Below, one piece after another: positions 52,741 through 61,786 of a stretch of DNA of 64,000 bases (position 1 is the stretch's first letter; each line of letters starts with the position of its first letter). The stretch comes from Pseudonocardia hierapolitana (GTDB lineage: Bacteria > Actinomycetota > Actinomycetes > Mycobacteriales > Pseudonocardiaceae): positions 1,674,001 through 1,738,000 of the forward strand of contig NZ_VIWU01000001.1 of the NCBI RefSeq assembly GCF_007994075.1, given 5' to 3'. Position numbers and translations under genes: made by a program. The notes beneath the pieces were generated by a model. The model was not told the DNA's origin. It worked only from the letters and a program-made list of their open reading frames with translations, and did no database searches.

Positions 52741-52923
52741 GCCACTGCGGCGAGACCGGCTTGGCGGCCTCATACACGGGTACGTGCAGGCTGCATGACC
52801 TGACAGGGTTCTCGGCACCCACAGGGTTGCCCGTCGCGGCGACCAGCGCTTTGGCAGTGGAGTCTTGGACCCCCACCGGTTGTAGGGATCGGCGGCCAGC
52901 AATGGCCGAGCCAGACGAGAAAG

Positions 52924-53733
52924 TTAGGCGAGTGAGACCGCGTCACCGCGTCGGACCATCCCGATCTGGCGCACCTCTGCGTACACGCCAACGTTCACAT
53001 CGTTGTACCGGGCGGCCGTGCGCAGGATCTCCCTGTCCTTGGGCAGATCGCCCTGCGGGAGCGTCGTCATGACGCAACGAGGGCAGGGGCCAGTAATTTC
53101 CAGGACGACCTCGTCCCCGATGTGCACCCGCCGGTCCAACCACTTATTTTCCGTGAAGTCGGCAACGTCGTCGGTGGCCTGCACGACGATGTTGGGCCGG
53201 AACCGCCGAACTTCGAACCGACCTCGCGGGTGAAGCTCGCGGAGCCGATTGATCGTGCTCGTGGTGAGTACGTGAACACCCGCGAGATCGAAGAACGTCC
53301 CGGCGGGCATCGCCTCGTCAGTGACGGTGTCCTGATGGTCAAGCTCTGCCATGTCAGGCCAGTACTCCTCCAAGGTGGGCCGGGGCGCCCCGGCGGCGGC
53401 CAGCATGACGCGCCTGCCGAGGACGGCGGAGACGATCTCGGCGAAGCGGGCGTCGTCAGAGCTGATCCTTGAGCCATCGGGCAACGTCACGGCGACCGGC
53501 GGGAGCGGCTCGCCCGGCTCCGGTGGCGCAGTGAACATCGCCCGGAAGATGAACAAGTCGGGCCACTTCCTCGGGTTCTTGGCGCTCACGACCTTGCCGG
53601 TCTCGACATCAACAAGGGCGAAAGCGCGATCACCCAGCAGGCCAAAATCGTTGAAATGAGATGCGTTGAGCTCCTCCCCCTGCATCGACTTCAGCGGGTA
53701 GCGCCACAACGTGAGAACCGCTCCGTCGGTCAT
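52924..53733 (-). CDS. MOSC-domain protein
   Basis: A 269-residue protein with an N-terminal MOSC beta-barrel (MTDGAVLTLWRYPLKSMQGE; WRYPLKSM is the family start) and a C-terminal MOSC domain (about 110-260) carrying FRPNIVVQATDDVADFTENK and LEITGPCPRCVMTTLPQGDL, where the Cys of PCPRC is the conserved molybdenum-cofactor site. Relatives reduce N-hydroxylated compounds or carry sulfur. ATG at 53731-53733 has AAGGAG seven bases upstream. It lies between the broken IS and the broken integrase, so it may be cargo. Confidence 0.88.
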   Translation of the reverse strand: MTDGAVLTLWRYPLKSMQGEELNASHFNDFGLLGDRAFALVDVETGKVVSAKNPRKWPDLFIFRAMFTAPPEPGEPLPPVAVTLPDGSRISSDDARFAEIVSAVLGRRVMLAAAGAPRPTLEEYWPDMAELDHQDTVTDEAMPAGTFFDLAGVHVLTTSTINRLRELHPRGRFEVRRFRPNIVVQATDDVADFTENKWLDRRVHIGDEVVLEITGPCPRCVMTTLPQGDLPKDREILRTAARYNDVNVGVYAEVRQIGMVRRGDAVSLA

Positions 53734-53934
53734 GCCGACACTCCTTGCCTCGGAACGTGTCATGCCGACCACCGACGAACTGTACTCGCAAACCTGAAGA
53801 TCGGCGGCATCGCTTTGCGACTAGCTCAGAGCATTCCTTCTGCTACACGCTGAAGTGAACGGAGCTCGGCGCGTGTCCAACGAGCGCCGGCGACGTGGAC
53901 AGCCCGCTGGCGGGCCGTACCCCGGCGAGGGTCC

Positions 53935-54106
53935 ACCCCGCACAACTTCCGGCGCATGTTCACCACCGAGCTCGTCGGCGCCGGGGCTCCCGCTGCACAT
54001 CGCCGTCTTCCCCGAGCACCTCATCGCCGCCCACGAAGCCCTCATCGAACGCTGCCGCGCGCTGTGCGCCGACGGCGGGCTGCGCTCGGTCACCGGCGAC
54101 GAGTAA
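53935..54106 (+). pseudogene. Tyrosine recombinase C-terminal remnant, catalytic core deleted
   Basis: Frame one gives TPHNFRRMFTTELVGAG, the HxxR region of phage-type integrases. A shift then leads to frame two, GLPLHIAVFPEHLIAAHEAL and IERCRAL, the usual tail. The stretch between, which should hold LLGH and the nucleophilic Tyr (RGYTAVFPE in relatives), has been deleted from HIA to VFPEH. It is inactive and marks a former integrated element. The rest of the gap 53734-54241 shows nothing else. Confidence 0.65.
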
Positions 54107-54241
54107 GCCGCGCTCACCCGATCGTGGAGTTCAAGTGGATCCGGGCGCGGGCTGCGCGTGCGCGGGGGCGGCGTACACGGTGTGGCCGATGCCGTCGGGA
54201 CCGGAACCCCGCCGGGCGGACCGGGACGGCGGCGCGGGTCC

Positions 54242-57148
54242 TCAGCTCATCGTGGCGGCGGCGTCGGCGAGCGCCTGCCGCGCCCGGGCCACCAGTGCGG
54301 CATCGGTGAGCCCCGCCCCCCGCTCGAGCGCGGCCGTCGTCGCATGCTCCCCGAGCCGCTCGCGGACGGCGGCCAGCGCCGCCTGCAATCGCTCGGCATC
54401 CGTGGCGAACCCAGGGAGGGCGTCCTCCCGTGCGAGCACCGCTCCGGCGAGGACCGCAGCGTCGGTGTGGGCGCCGGCCCGCTCCAGCAGGACCGTGACG
54501 TGCTGCACCAGCCACCACGCGACCGACCGGTTGCCGAGCTGAACCCACTCCTCGAGCGCCACGGGGAAGCCGGCCAGCGCCTCCCGCAGCGCTCCTGTGC
54601 GCGCGGCAAGCGCCGCGGCAGAGGTGCGGGCCATCGTGACGAACAGCCGCGAGTCAGCCCGGAGGCCGTGCTCGATGGCGGTCCGGTAGCTCGCTGCGGC
54701 CCGCTCCGAGTCGGCCTCGGAGGCCGCCTCCCCGGCCAGATAGTGCGCCCACGCCATCACGGTGGGGACCGCCGACCGCACCGCCTGCGGCAGCAGCTCG
54801 GCGAGGACGGCGGCCGCCTCCTCCGCGCGTCCCGCGTTGACCAGCGCGTGCGCGACCGACAGCTCCGTCACCAGGCCGAGGACCGGCTGCCCGCGGGCCC
54901 GCCGCAACTCGGCGTGCCGGTGGTACCGGGCAATCGCGTCGTCGGTGTCACCGAGGAACATCGCGATGTCACCCGACACGTTCATCGGCAGCGCGGCCGC
55001 TGGGGCATCGGGACCTCCGGCCAGGGTGATTCCCCGCTCGGCCGTCGCCGCCGCCTCGGTCATCCGCCCCGCCGACCAGAGCGCGGCCGCCGCGGTGCCC
55101 AGCGCCGCGGCCAGCTCCGGATCGTCGATCGGCCAATCCGCGATCGGAAATCCCCAGCGCAGCAGGTCGAGCCGCTGGCGGAAGTAGGCGAACTCGTAGA
55201 CGTCCCCGGCCAGCCGCAGCGCGAGCGGCCTATCGTGCGCGAGCGCGTGCTCCCACGCCGCATGCAGGTCGGGTGACAGTGCCGTCAGGTCACCGACCGC
55301 CTCGCCCTCGTGCTCGCTCCACAACCGCCTGCTGGTGGCGGCGAGCCGCGCCGCCGTGTCCCGGGCGTGCGCGTCCCGCAGCGCGTGCTCCTCGCCCGCC
55401 GCGGTGAGACGTTCCAGGGCGAACGCGCGGAGCGTCTCGAGCAGCTGGAACCGGCCGGATCGGGCCGACTGGACCAGGGACTGCTCGACCAGCCGGGCGA
55501 GCAGGGCCGGAAGCGATCCGCGGGACGCCCCACCGGATACCGCTTCCACCTGGTCGAGCGTGAACGAGCCGGGGAACACCCCCAGGCGCCGGAACAGCAC
55601 GGCCTCCTCGGGGTCGAGCAGGTCATGCGACCACTCGACGACGGCGCGCAGCGTGCGGTGGCGCCGGTCGGACGTGCGTCGCCCACCGCCGAGCACGTCG
55701 AGCCGGTCGCCCAGCCGATCCAGGAGCACGGTCAGGCCCAGCCCGCCGGCCCGTGCGCCGCCGAGCTCGATGGCCAGGGGCAGCCCGTCCAGCCTGCGGC
55801 AGGCCTGCGCGACCAGAGCCAGCCCGGCCTCGTCGGGGAGCGCGAGGCCGGGCGCCCGCGCCAGGAACAGCCGCACCGCGGGATTGTCGGGGTCAGCCCC
55901 GGTGGGCAGCGGAAGGGGCGCCATCCGCTGCACCTCCTCGGTGTCGAGCGCGAGCCGCTCCCGGCTGGTGACCAGCAGCGCGAGCCCCGGCGCGCCGTCG
56001 CGGAGCCGCTCGACCAGCACCGCAAGCTCGTCCAGCACGTGCTCGGCGTTGTCGAGGACCAGCACGCCGCGGTGCGCCGCGAGCGCGGTGCACAAGGCAT
56101 CCAGCGGATCGCGCCCCGAGGCGATCTCCACGCCGGTCGCCGCCGCCACCGCCTCCAGCAGGCGCGAGGACTGCACGGGCACGAGGTCGACCCACCAGAC
56201 CGGCCGGCTCGCCGCCGCGCACTGGTGCGCGACCTCGAGGGCCACGCGGGTCTTGCCCACCCCGCCGGGCCCGAGGAGCGTCACGAGAGCGGTGTCGGCG
56301 ACCGCGGCGGAAAGCGTCCGTACCTCGTCCTCGCGACCGATCAGCGGCGACGGGCGCCGCGGGAGCTGGCTCCGGCCCGGCGGCGTGGTGTCCATGGCCG
56401 CCTGGCGCGGGGTTGGGCCGACCTCCTCGCGGAGGATCCGCGTATGGAGCTCCCGGAGCTCGGCCGGCGGGTCGATACCCAGCTCGTCCCGCAGCACCCG
56501 CAGGTAGCGCTGGTAGGCGTCGAGGGCGTCGCCGGTGCGACCCGCCGCCGACAGCGCCCGCATCAGGACCGCCGTCGGCCGCTCGGCCATCGGATGCGCG
56601 GTGGCGAGATCCCGTGCCGCCGCGACCGCATCCTCGACCACTCCCGCCCGCAGCAGCGCCTCCGCGCGGTCCTCGGCCGCGGCCCGGCGCAGCTCGTCCA
56701 GACGCACGGCGGCGGGCCGGGCGAACGACTCGCCGAACTCGCCGTACGCAGGCCCCCGCCACAGCCCGAGCGCCTCGTCCAGCAGCCTGGCGGCAGCGGC
56801 GGGATCCCGACCCGACAGAGCGCGAGCGGCGCGGCAGCGCTGCTCGAACAGGTCGGCGTCGATCCGTGCGCCGCCGAGGTCGAGCTGGTACCCAGGCGCG
56901 CGCGTGACGAGCCGAGCTCCGGCGGGCCCGAGGGCGCGCCGCGCCCGTCCGACGACGACATGCACGGCGTTCTCCACGCGGGCGGGCGGCTCCTCGCCCC
57001 ACACGGCCTCGGCCAGGCGGTGCACCGGCACCACCGCTCCCCGCTCCAGCAGCAGGGCTGTGAGCAGCGCGCGGGCGCGCGGCCCCGGGGGCACGACGAC
57101 GCCCTCGGTGGAGTCCACTTCCAACGGACCGAGCACTCGGAACAGCAC
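54242..57148 (-). CDS. AfsR/SARP-family regulator (BTAD, NB-ARC)
   Basis: A 968-residue regulator. It begins VLFRVLGPLEVDSTEGVVVP with a winged helix (about 1-90), then BTAD (about 95-245), NB-ARC with Walker A GPGGVGKTRVALEV and LVLDNAEHVLDELAVLVERL, and helical repeats to the end. Same domain order as the SARP at 15991-18906, with similar C-terminal blocks (for example VLAGAVLAREDALPG against VLAGAVLAARDRQVS). GTG at 57146-57148 is chosen because GGGAGG lies five bases upstream and the paralogue starts at the same residue. It is divergent from a GNAT gene, with 11-bp-spaced repeats between. Likely a local activator. Confidence 0.9.
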   Translation of the reverse strand: MLFRVLGPLEVDSTEGVVVPPGPRARALLTALLLERGAVVPVHRLAEAVWGEEPPARVENAVHVVVGRARRALGPAGARLVTRAPGYQLDLGGARIDADLFEQRCRAARALSGRDPAAAARLLDEALGLWRGPAYGEFGESFARPAAVRLDELRRAAAEDRAEALLRAGVVEDAVAAARDLATAHPMAERPTAVLMRALSAAGRTGDALDAYQRYLRVLRDELGIDPPAELRELHTRILREEVGPTPRQAAMDTTPPGRSQLPRRPSPLIGREDEVRTLSAAVADTALVTLLGPGGVGKTRVALEVAHQCAAASRPVWWVDLVPVQSSRLLEAVAAATGVEIASGRDPLDALCTALAAHRGVLVLDNAEHVLDELAVLVERLRDGAPGLALLVTSRERLALDTEEVQRMAPLPLPTGADPDNPAVRLFLARAPGLALPDEAGLALVAQACRRLDGLPLAIELGGARAGGLGLTVLLDRLGDRLDVLGGGRRTSDRRHRTLRAVVEWSHDLLDPEEAVLFRRLGVFPGSFTLDQVEAVSGGASRGSLPALLARLVEQSLVQSARSGRFQLLETLRAFALERLTAAGEEHALRDAHARDTAARLAATSRRLWSEHEGEAVGDLTALSPDLHAAWEHALAHDRPLALRLAGDVYEFAYFRQRLDLLRWGFPIADWPIDDPELAAALGTAAAALWSAGRMTEAAATAERGITLAGGPDAPAAALPMNVSGDIAMFLGDTDDAIARYHRHAELRRARGQPVLGLVTELSVAHALVNAGRAEEAAAVLAELLPQAVRSAVPTVMAWAHYLAGEAASEADSERAAASYRTAIEHGLRADSRLFVTMARTSAAALAARTGALREALAGFPVALEEWVQLGNRSVAWWLVQHVTVLLERAGAHTDAAVLAGAVLAREDALPGFATDAERLQAALAAVRERLGEHATTAALERGAGLTDAALVARARQALADAAATMS

Positions 57149-57189
57149 GAGGCCTCCCACATGCACGGCGGATCGTCGCACGCCGCGGG

Positions 57190-57216
57190 TGACATCGGAA
57201 CGTCATCGCACTGACA
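57190..57216. promoter_or_regulatory. SARP-type direct repeats, 11-bp period (site 3)
   Basis: On the minus strand, TGTCAGT (from 57216), TGACGTT (from 57205) and TGTCACC (from 57194) begin exactly 11 bp apart. The half-site TGTCR matches the TGTCG repeats at the second SARP, whose protein is a paralogue of this one. The site lies between the SARP and GNAT starts. Confidence 0.65.
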
Positions 57217-57279
57217 GGTCGCGCACCGACGGTGTCTCGCAGGCGGCCATCCCGACCGCCGACCGAGCAGGAGGAAACC

Positions 57280-57891
57280 ATGACCACTCTGCAACCCGCA
57301 CGCACCGCCGTCCGCAAGGCCGCGCCGGCCGAAGCAGCGGTGGTGAGCTCCGCGCTCGCCGCCGCCTTCGAGGATGACCCCGTCTTCCGCTGGATGCTGC
57401 CCGACGAGACCGACCGCGCCGCCCGCACCCGCGCCTTCTTCGACCTCGTCGTCGAGGTCCTGGCCGTGCACGACGACGCCTGGACCACCACGGACGGCAT
57501 CACCGGCGCCGCGCTGTGGGTTCCCTACGGCCGGCCTCCGATGTCCGACGAACGCGCCGAGCGCTTCGCCGCCGAGGTCGCCGAGATCTGCGGTCGGCAC
57601 GCCGACCGGACACTGGAGCTGATCGCGGCGATGGACGAGAGCCATCCACACGCGCCGCACGAGTACCTGTGGTTCGTCGGCGTCGTTCCGGCCGCGCAGG
57701 GTCGCGGGATCGGGTCTGCACTCATCGCCCCCGTGCTCGAGCGCGCCGACCGGGCGGGCGCACCCGCCTACCTGGAGGCGACGAGCCCTCTCAACAAGGC
57801 GCTCTACGAACGGCACGGGTTCCGCGCCCGCCCCCCGATCTCCGTGGCGGGAGGCCCGCCGATGTGGCCGATGTGGCGCGATCCCGCCTGA
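57280..57891 (+). CDS. GNAT-family N-acetyltransferase
   Basis: A 203-residue acetyltransferase, MTTLQPARTAVRKAAPAEAA. The acetyl-CoA site is WFVGVVPAAQGRGIGSALIA (QGRGIGSAL), followed by YLEATSPLNKALYERHGF, typical of GNATs that act on small amines or antibiotics. The ATG has a near-perfect AGGAGGAAACC upstream, so it should be well translated. It is divergent from the third SARP and its probable target, possibly in self-resistance or metabolite tailoring. Confidence 0.9.
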   Translation: MTTLQPARTAVRKAAPAEAAVVSSALAAAFEDDPVFRWMLPDETDRAARTRAFFDLVVEVLAVHDDAWTTTDGITGAALWVPYGRPPMSDERAERFAAEVAEICGRHADRTLELIAAMDESHPHAPHEYLWFVGVVPAAQGRGIGSALIAPVLERADRAGAPAYLEATSPLNKALYERHGFRARPPISVAGGPPMWPMWRDPA

Positions 57892-58060
57892 CGGGCCCGA
57901 TGCCGGGATCGCCTGGCGTGTGCGTCCGTGACCAGCACCGACGCCCGGCCGCTCACGGGCGAGCGCACGGTTCCGGCATAGGAGATGTCGCCCGTCGAGC
58001 GCCGTGGCCGATACTGCACGGGTGCGGACGTACTGCAAGCATGGGCGCGTCGGGGACCAG

Positions 58061-58195
58061 CTACGTCGGCGTCTGCCTGAGCTGGTCGAGCGCCTCCAGC
58101 CCGTCCCAGTAGTTCCCGGCGCTGACGATCAGCCCGTCACGCACGGTGTATAGGGCCGCGTACGGCAACACAAGCGCCTTGCCGGTGGCCGACAT
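58061..58195 (-). pseudogene. SnoaL/NTF2-like C-terminal fragment
   Basis: The minus strand reads MSATGKALVLPYAALYTVRD and GLIVSAGNYWDGLEALDQLR, the end of SnoaL-like polyketide-cyclase-fold proteins. The N-terminal half (about 90 residues) is absent; upstream sequence is Arg-rich and unlike the family. Nothing else is seen in the gaps 57892-58060 and 58196-58470. Confidence 0.6.
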
Positions 58196-58470
58196 CTCGC
58201 GTCGCTTCCGGCGAGGCGAGACCTCAGGGCGGACCGCCCCATCGGCGTGCGCAACCGGTCGCATGGGGCTTCGGGTCCGGAGCATGGCAAGGTCAATAAG
58301 GAAATTGCCGCTGCAAGCCACAGCTGAAGGCGGCCGCGGACACGTTCGCCCTGCTCAACAGCCCATCACGCTGCATCTGGCGCGGCTGATGGCGCACGAG
58401 AGCTTCGGCGGCCGAGGCGGCGACGAGAGGAACGGGAACCGCTCCGCGGTCGCTGTGGTCTGACGAGGCC

Positions 58471-59057
58471 ATGACGATGACGCGCTCGCCGAAGACCTCA
58501 CGCTGGATCCACGCCCTGGGCCGGCTTGGCCGCCGCCACGGTCGTCGATGGCCAGCCCGTGCCGTGCGGGCCGTGATCCTCGTTGGCGTCGCCGCGGGCC
58601 TCACCCTCGGATCCGGAGCCACGGTCGCCCAGGCCACTGATCAGGCGGCTCTTCCCGTGAAGGCCCTCGCCAAGTCCTGCAATCTCGGATTCACGCCCAC
58701 CAACCCGACCGTGACCGGCCCGAGCATCCTCGGCAACGCCTTCGCGGTCTGCGGCGTCCCACCCGAACGGCACGTGCTCACCCTCAGCGTGCAGTACGGC
58801 CAAGGCCGACGTGGAAGACCGCCGAGTCGACCACCAGCACCGCGATCCCCACGCGCCAGCGCCAGGTCCACGAGGTGAAGACCGGATGCCGGCCCGGACT
58901 CTGGCGTGTCCATGCCGGCGTCGTCGGTCCCCCGCAGGGGCGCGACTTCGACTTCGCCGACAACAGCATCGAGCGGTTCGTCACCGCCGACGACTGCGAC
59001 AGAGGCGGGAGTTCGCCGTCCCGACTCGTCGCAACCCAGGCGTCCACGTCCTGCTGA
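58471..59057 (+). pseudogene. Secreted protein gene with a frameshift
   Basis: Frame one starts MTMTRSPKTSRWIHALGRLG with a basic N-terminus and a signal peptide (about residues 28-56, AVILVGVAAGLTLGSGATVA), then a mature part KSCNLGFTPTNPTVTGPSIL and ERHVLTLSVQYG. A second frame from about 58808 continues TWKTAESTTSTAIPTRQRQV, then GCRPGLWRVHAGVVGPPQGR and FDFADNSIERFVTADDC. Frames differ by one base, with a shift near 58800-58810. The two parts make a plausible secreted protein of about 190 residues with paired Cys. Family not recognised. Confidence 0.55.
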
Positions 59058-59157
59058 AGCCGGTGCAGGGTGTCCTGCTTGCGCTGTGGCGGCGGGCGGG
59101 GAGGAGCGACGATGCCGGGCAGCCTGCCCGACCATCGAGGTCATGTGCTCGCCCGCC

Positions 59158-61554
59158 TCACCGCGGCGCCGGGAGTGGGGAGCCGCGGGAGACGAGCTGC
59201 AGGTCCTCGTCAACGGGCCGCCCTACCAGCGCGATGTCCCCGGCGGTGTCGGTGCGGCGCACCGCGGCCCCGGCCCGCTCGAGGCCGCCGATCAGGCCGG
59301 GGTCGGGGTGGCGGTAGCGGTTGCCTGCGCCGACGCTCACCAGCACCGCGCGGGGGGACACGGCGTTGAGGAACTCCACCGACGTGTACCGGCTGCCGTG
59401 GTGTGGCATCTTCAGCACGTCGGCGCGCAGGTCGGCGCCGGAGGAGAGCAGGTCGGCCTGCGCGGCGAGCTCCACGTCGCCGGTGAGCAGGACCGTGCCG
59501 GCGGGGGTGCGGGCACGCAGCACCAGCGAGCCGTCGTTGACCGCCGTGCCGTCCTCGCCGTCGACGAATGCCGCGGGGTGCAGCGGGCCGAGCACGTCGA
59601 TGGCGAGCGCCGGCCATGTCAGCCGCCTGCCGGCGGCGAGCGCGACGAGCGGCACGCCGACGCCCGCGGCCGTGTCGGCGACGTCTCGCAACGCCCACCC
59701 CGGCTCCCGCACCGGGCCGACCGCCACGCCGCCGACCGCCCGGCCGCGCAGCGCGCCCTCGAGACCGGCGACGTGGTCTGCGTGCAGGTGGCTGAGCACG
59801 AGCAGCGCGATCCCCTGCACGCCGAGCCGGTCGAGGCACGCGTCGACCGGGCCGGCGTCGGGACCCGCGTCGACCAGCACGACCCAGCCGGGCCGGCCCG
59901 TGGCGAGCACGATGGCATCACCCTGGCCGACGTCGCAGGCGACCACCGCCCATCCGGGAGGCGGCCACCCCGGCGGCACGATGCGCGTGGGCACCAGCAC
60001 GAGCGCGAGCCCCAGTGCAACGGCGACGAGCAACGCACGCCACCGCGGGGAGCGGCCGAACCACAGCAACCCCAGCACCAGCAGACCCAGCAACACCGCG
60101 CCCGGTAGCCCGTCGGGCCAGCCGAGCACCGCACCCGGGACGGCCGCGGACCGGTCGGCCACCAGCACCAGCCACCCGACGGCGGGCCCGGCGGCCCACG
60201 CGCACACCTGCGCCGGCAACGCACCGAGCGGCGAGAGCACAGCGGCCAGCACGCCCAGCACGGTGGCCGGGGCGACGGCGGGAACGGCGAGCAGGTTGGC
60301 GGCCACGGCGACGGGGCTCACCTCACCGTTCAGCCCGGCGACCAGCGGAGCGGTGGCGAGGAACGCCGCCGCCGGCACGGCGAGCGCCTCCGCCATCCAC
60401 CGCGGCACGCCGCGGCGCTGCAACGCGACCGACCAGCCCGGGGCGAGCAGCACCAGTGCGGCGGTGGCCAGCACCGACAGCGCGAACCCGGGGTCGACGG
60501 CCAGCGCCGGATCGGCCAGCAGCAGCACCAGCACCACCGCCGCCAGCGCGGGAACCGCGGACCGTCCCCGCCCCATCGCCAGCGCGAGCAGCACGACGGC
60601 CGCCATCGCCGCCGCGCGCACGACGCTCGGGGACGGCCGCGCGAGCACCACGAACCCGAGGACGGCGGCCGCGCTCACAGCGGCGGTCAGGCGGGGATCG
60701 GCCCGCAGCAGGCGCAGCAGCGCGAGGACCGCGCCGGCCACGATCGCGAGATTCGCCCCGGACACCGCGAGAAGGTGGCTGAGCCCCGCAGCCCGGAAGT
60801 CGGCCTCGACCTCAGCGGTGAGGAGGCTCGTGTCGCCGACGGCCAGCCCCGGCAACAGCCCACCCGGTGCCGGCGGAAGCACCTGCGCGGCCTCTCGCAG
60901 CCCGGCCCGCAGCCCGCCGGCGGCGTGCTGCCACCACGGCGGCGCCGAGACCTCCTCGGGCGGGCCGCGGACCCGCAACGCCGCGACCGTGAGATCCCGC
61001 CGTCCCGCCGGGGCGAGCAGCCCGTGACCGGTGACGGCCTGTCCGGGGAGCAGCGCCGCCCATTCCTCGGCGGGCGCGATCAACAGCACCCGGCCACCGG
61101 CTGCCCAGCCGGAGTCGCCGACGTCGGCCCGCAGCAACTCGGCCGGCACGAGCACCTGGCTCGCCTCCCCGGGCCGGGCGCCGTAGCCCGGGCTCCGCAG
61201 CGGCCGCGGGTCGTCGGCGACGACCACCCGCACGCTCGCGGCAGCGCCTCGTTCGGCCGGCGTGCGGAGCGGGTGCCGGTCGACCAGCAGGGTGTGGGCC
61301 GTGACGACGAGCGCGGCAGCCCCCGCACAGCCGCCGGCCGCGAGCACCCAGGCCGCTCCGCGGCGCCGGACCACCGACACCCCGGCGAGCAGCGCGCACG
61401 CGACCAGTACGGCCACACCCGCGACCGGGCCGAGCCCGATGCCCAGCAGCACGACCGCCCACACCGCGACAGCCGCGGGCACCAGCCGCAGGTCGGGTGG
61501 CCGCGGCTGCGCCTGGTCGAGGTCGGGAGTCGGCGAGCGGGCGGGGAGCGTCAC
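59158..61554 (-). CDS. comEC: DNA internalisation-related competence protein ComEC/Rec2
   Basis: A 798-residue inner-membrane channel protein for DNA uptake. The N-terminal domain (about 1-220) has two membrane segments and a beta domain. The competence channel (about 240-500) includes GLSHLLAVSGANLAIVAGAV, the family signature. The C-terminal metallo-beta-lactamase-like domain has WAVVACDVGQGDAIVLATGR, LVLSHLHADHVAGLEGALRG (the metal site) and VLKMPHHGSRYTS. GTG at 61552-61554 is supported by its spacing to a -10 and upstream box identical to that of comEA. In relatives holA follows directly; here about 100 bp of unassigned DNA and remnants follow. Confidence 0.95.
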   Translation of the reverse strand: MTLPARSPTPDLDQAQPRPPDLRLVPAAVAVWAVVLLGIGLGPVAGVAVLVACALLAGVSVVRRRGAAWVLAAGGCAGAAALVVTAHTLLVDRHPLRTPAERGAAASVRVVVADDPRPLRSPGYGARPGEASQVLVPAELLRADVGDSGWAAGGRVLLIAPAEEWAALLPGQAVTGHGLLAPAGRRDLTVAALRVRGPPEEVSAPPWWQHAAGGLRAGLREAAQVLPPAPGGLLPGLAVGDTSLLTAEVEADFRAAGLSHLLAVSGANLAIVAGAVLALLRLLRADPRLTAAVSAAAVLGFVVLARPSPSVVRAAAMAAVVLLALAMGRGRSAVPALAAVVLVLLLADPALAVDPGFALSVLATAALVLLAPGWSVALQRRGVPRWMAEALAVPAAAFLATAPLVAGLNGEVSPVAVAANLLAVPAVAPATVLGVLAAVLSPLGALPAQVCAWAAGPAVGWLVLVADRSAAVPGAVLGWPDGLPGAVLLGLLVLGLLWFGRSPRWRALLVAVALGLALVLVPTRIVPPGWPPPGWAVVACDVGQGDAIVLATGRPGWVVLVDAGPDAGPVDACLDRLGVQGIALLVLSHLHADHVAGLEGALRGRAVGGVAVGPVREPGWALRDVADTAAGVGVPLVALAAGRRLTWPALAIDVLGPLHPAAFVDGEDGTAVNDGSLVLRARTPAGTVLLTGDVELAAQADLLSSGADLRADVLKMPHHGSRYTSVEFLNAVSPRAVLVSVGAGNRYRHPDPGLIGGLERAGAAVRRTDTAGDIALVGRPVDEDLQLVSRGSPLPAPR

Positions 61555-61561
61555 GCGTCCG

Positions 61562-61640
61562 ACGCTAGGAGCGGTCGGGGGCGGTGGGGCGACCTCGCCC
61601 GAACCTGTGGATGGCCGAACCCCGAGGTGGACAACTCGCC
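61562..61640 (-). promoter_or_regulatory. comEC promoter: leaderless -10 plus 36-bp upstream box
   Basis: On the minus strand TAGCGT (61567-61562) ends seven bases before the GTG, the layout of a leaderless transcript. The box at 61640-61605 reads GGCGAGTTGTCCACCTCGGG and then GTTCGGCCATCCACAG; 32 of 36 bases match the box before comEA, and its distance to the start (50 bases between) is identical. TTGTCCACC and CCATCCACA resemble DnaA boxes. Confidence 0.7.
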
Positions 61641-61786
61641 GCCCCCGCTCGCCGGATCGTTCGAACCGTCGGTCCCCCCGGCCACACTGGACACCGGAGG
61701 GCGGCGCCGACACTGATCACCCCAACCGCGGCGGCCCGCCCCGGGTCGTGCCCGGTGTGGCTGAATCCCCGGGAGTACCGAAGATC

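Noticed and set aside
55310..57214. Plus-strand open frame of 634 codons
   Set aside because: Antisense to the third SARP gene, with no homology-like pattern and no ribosome binding site.
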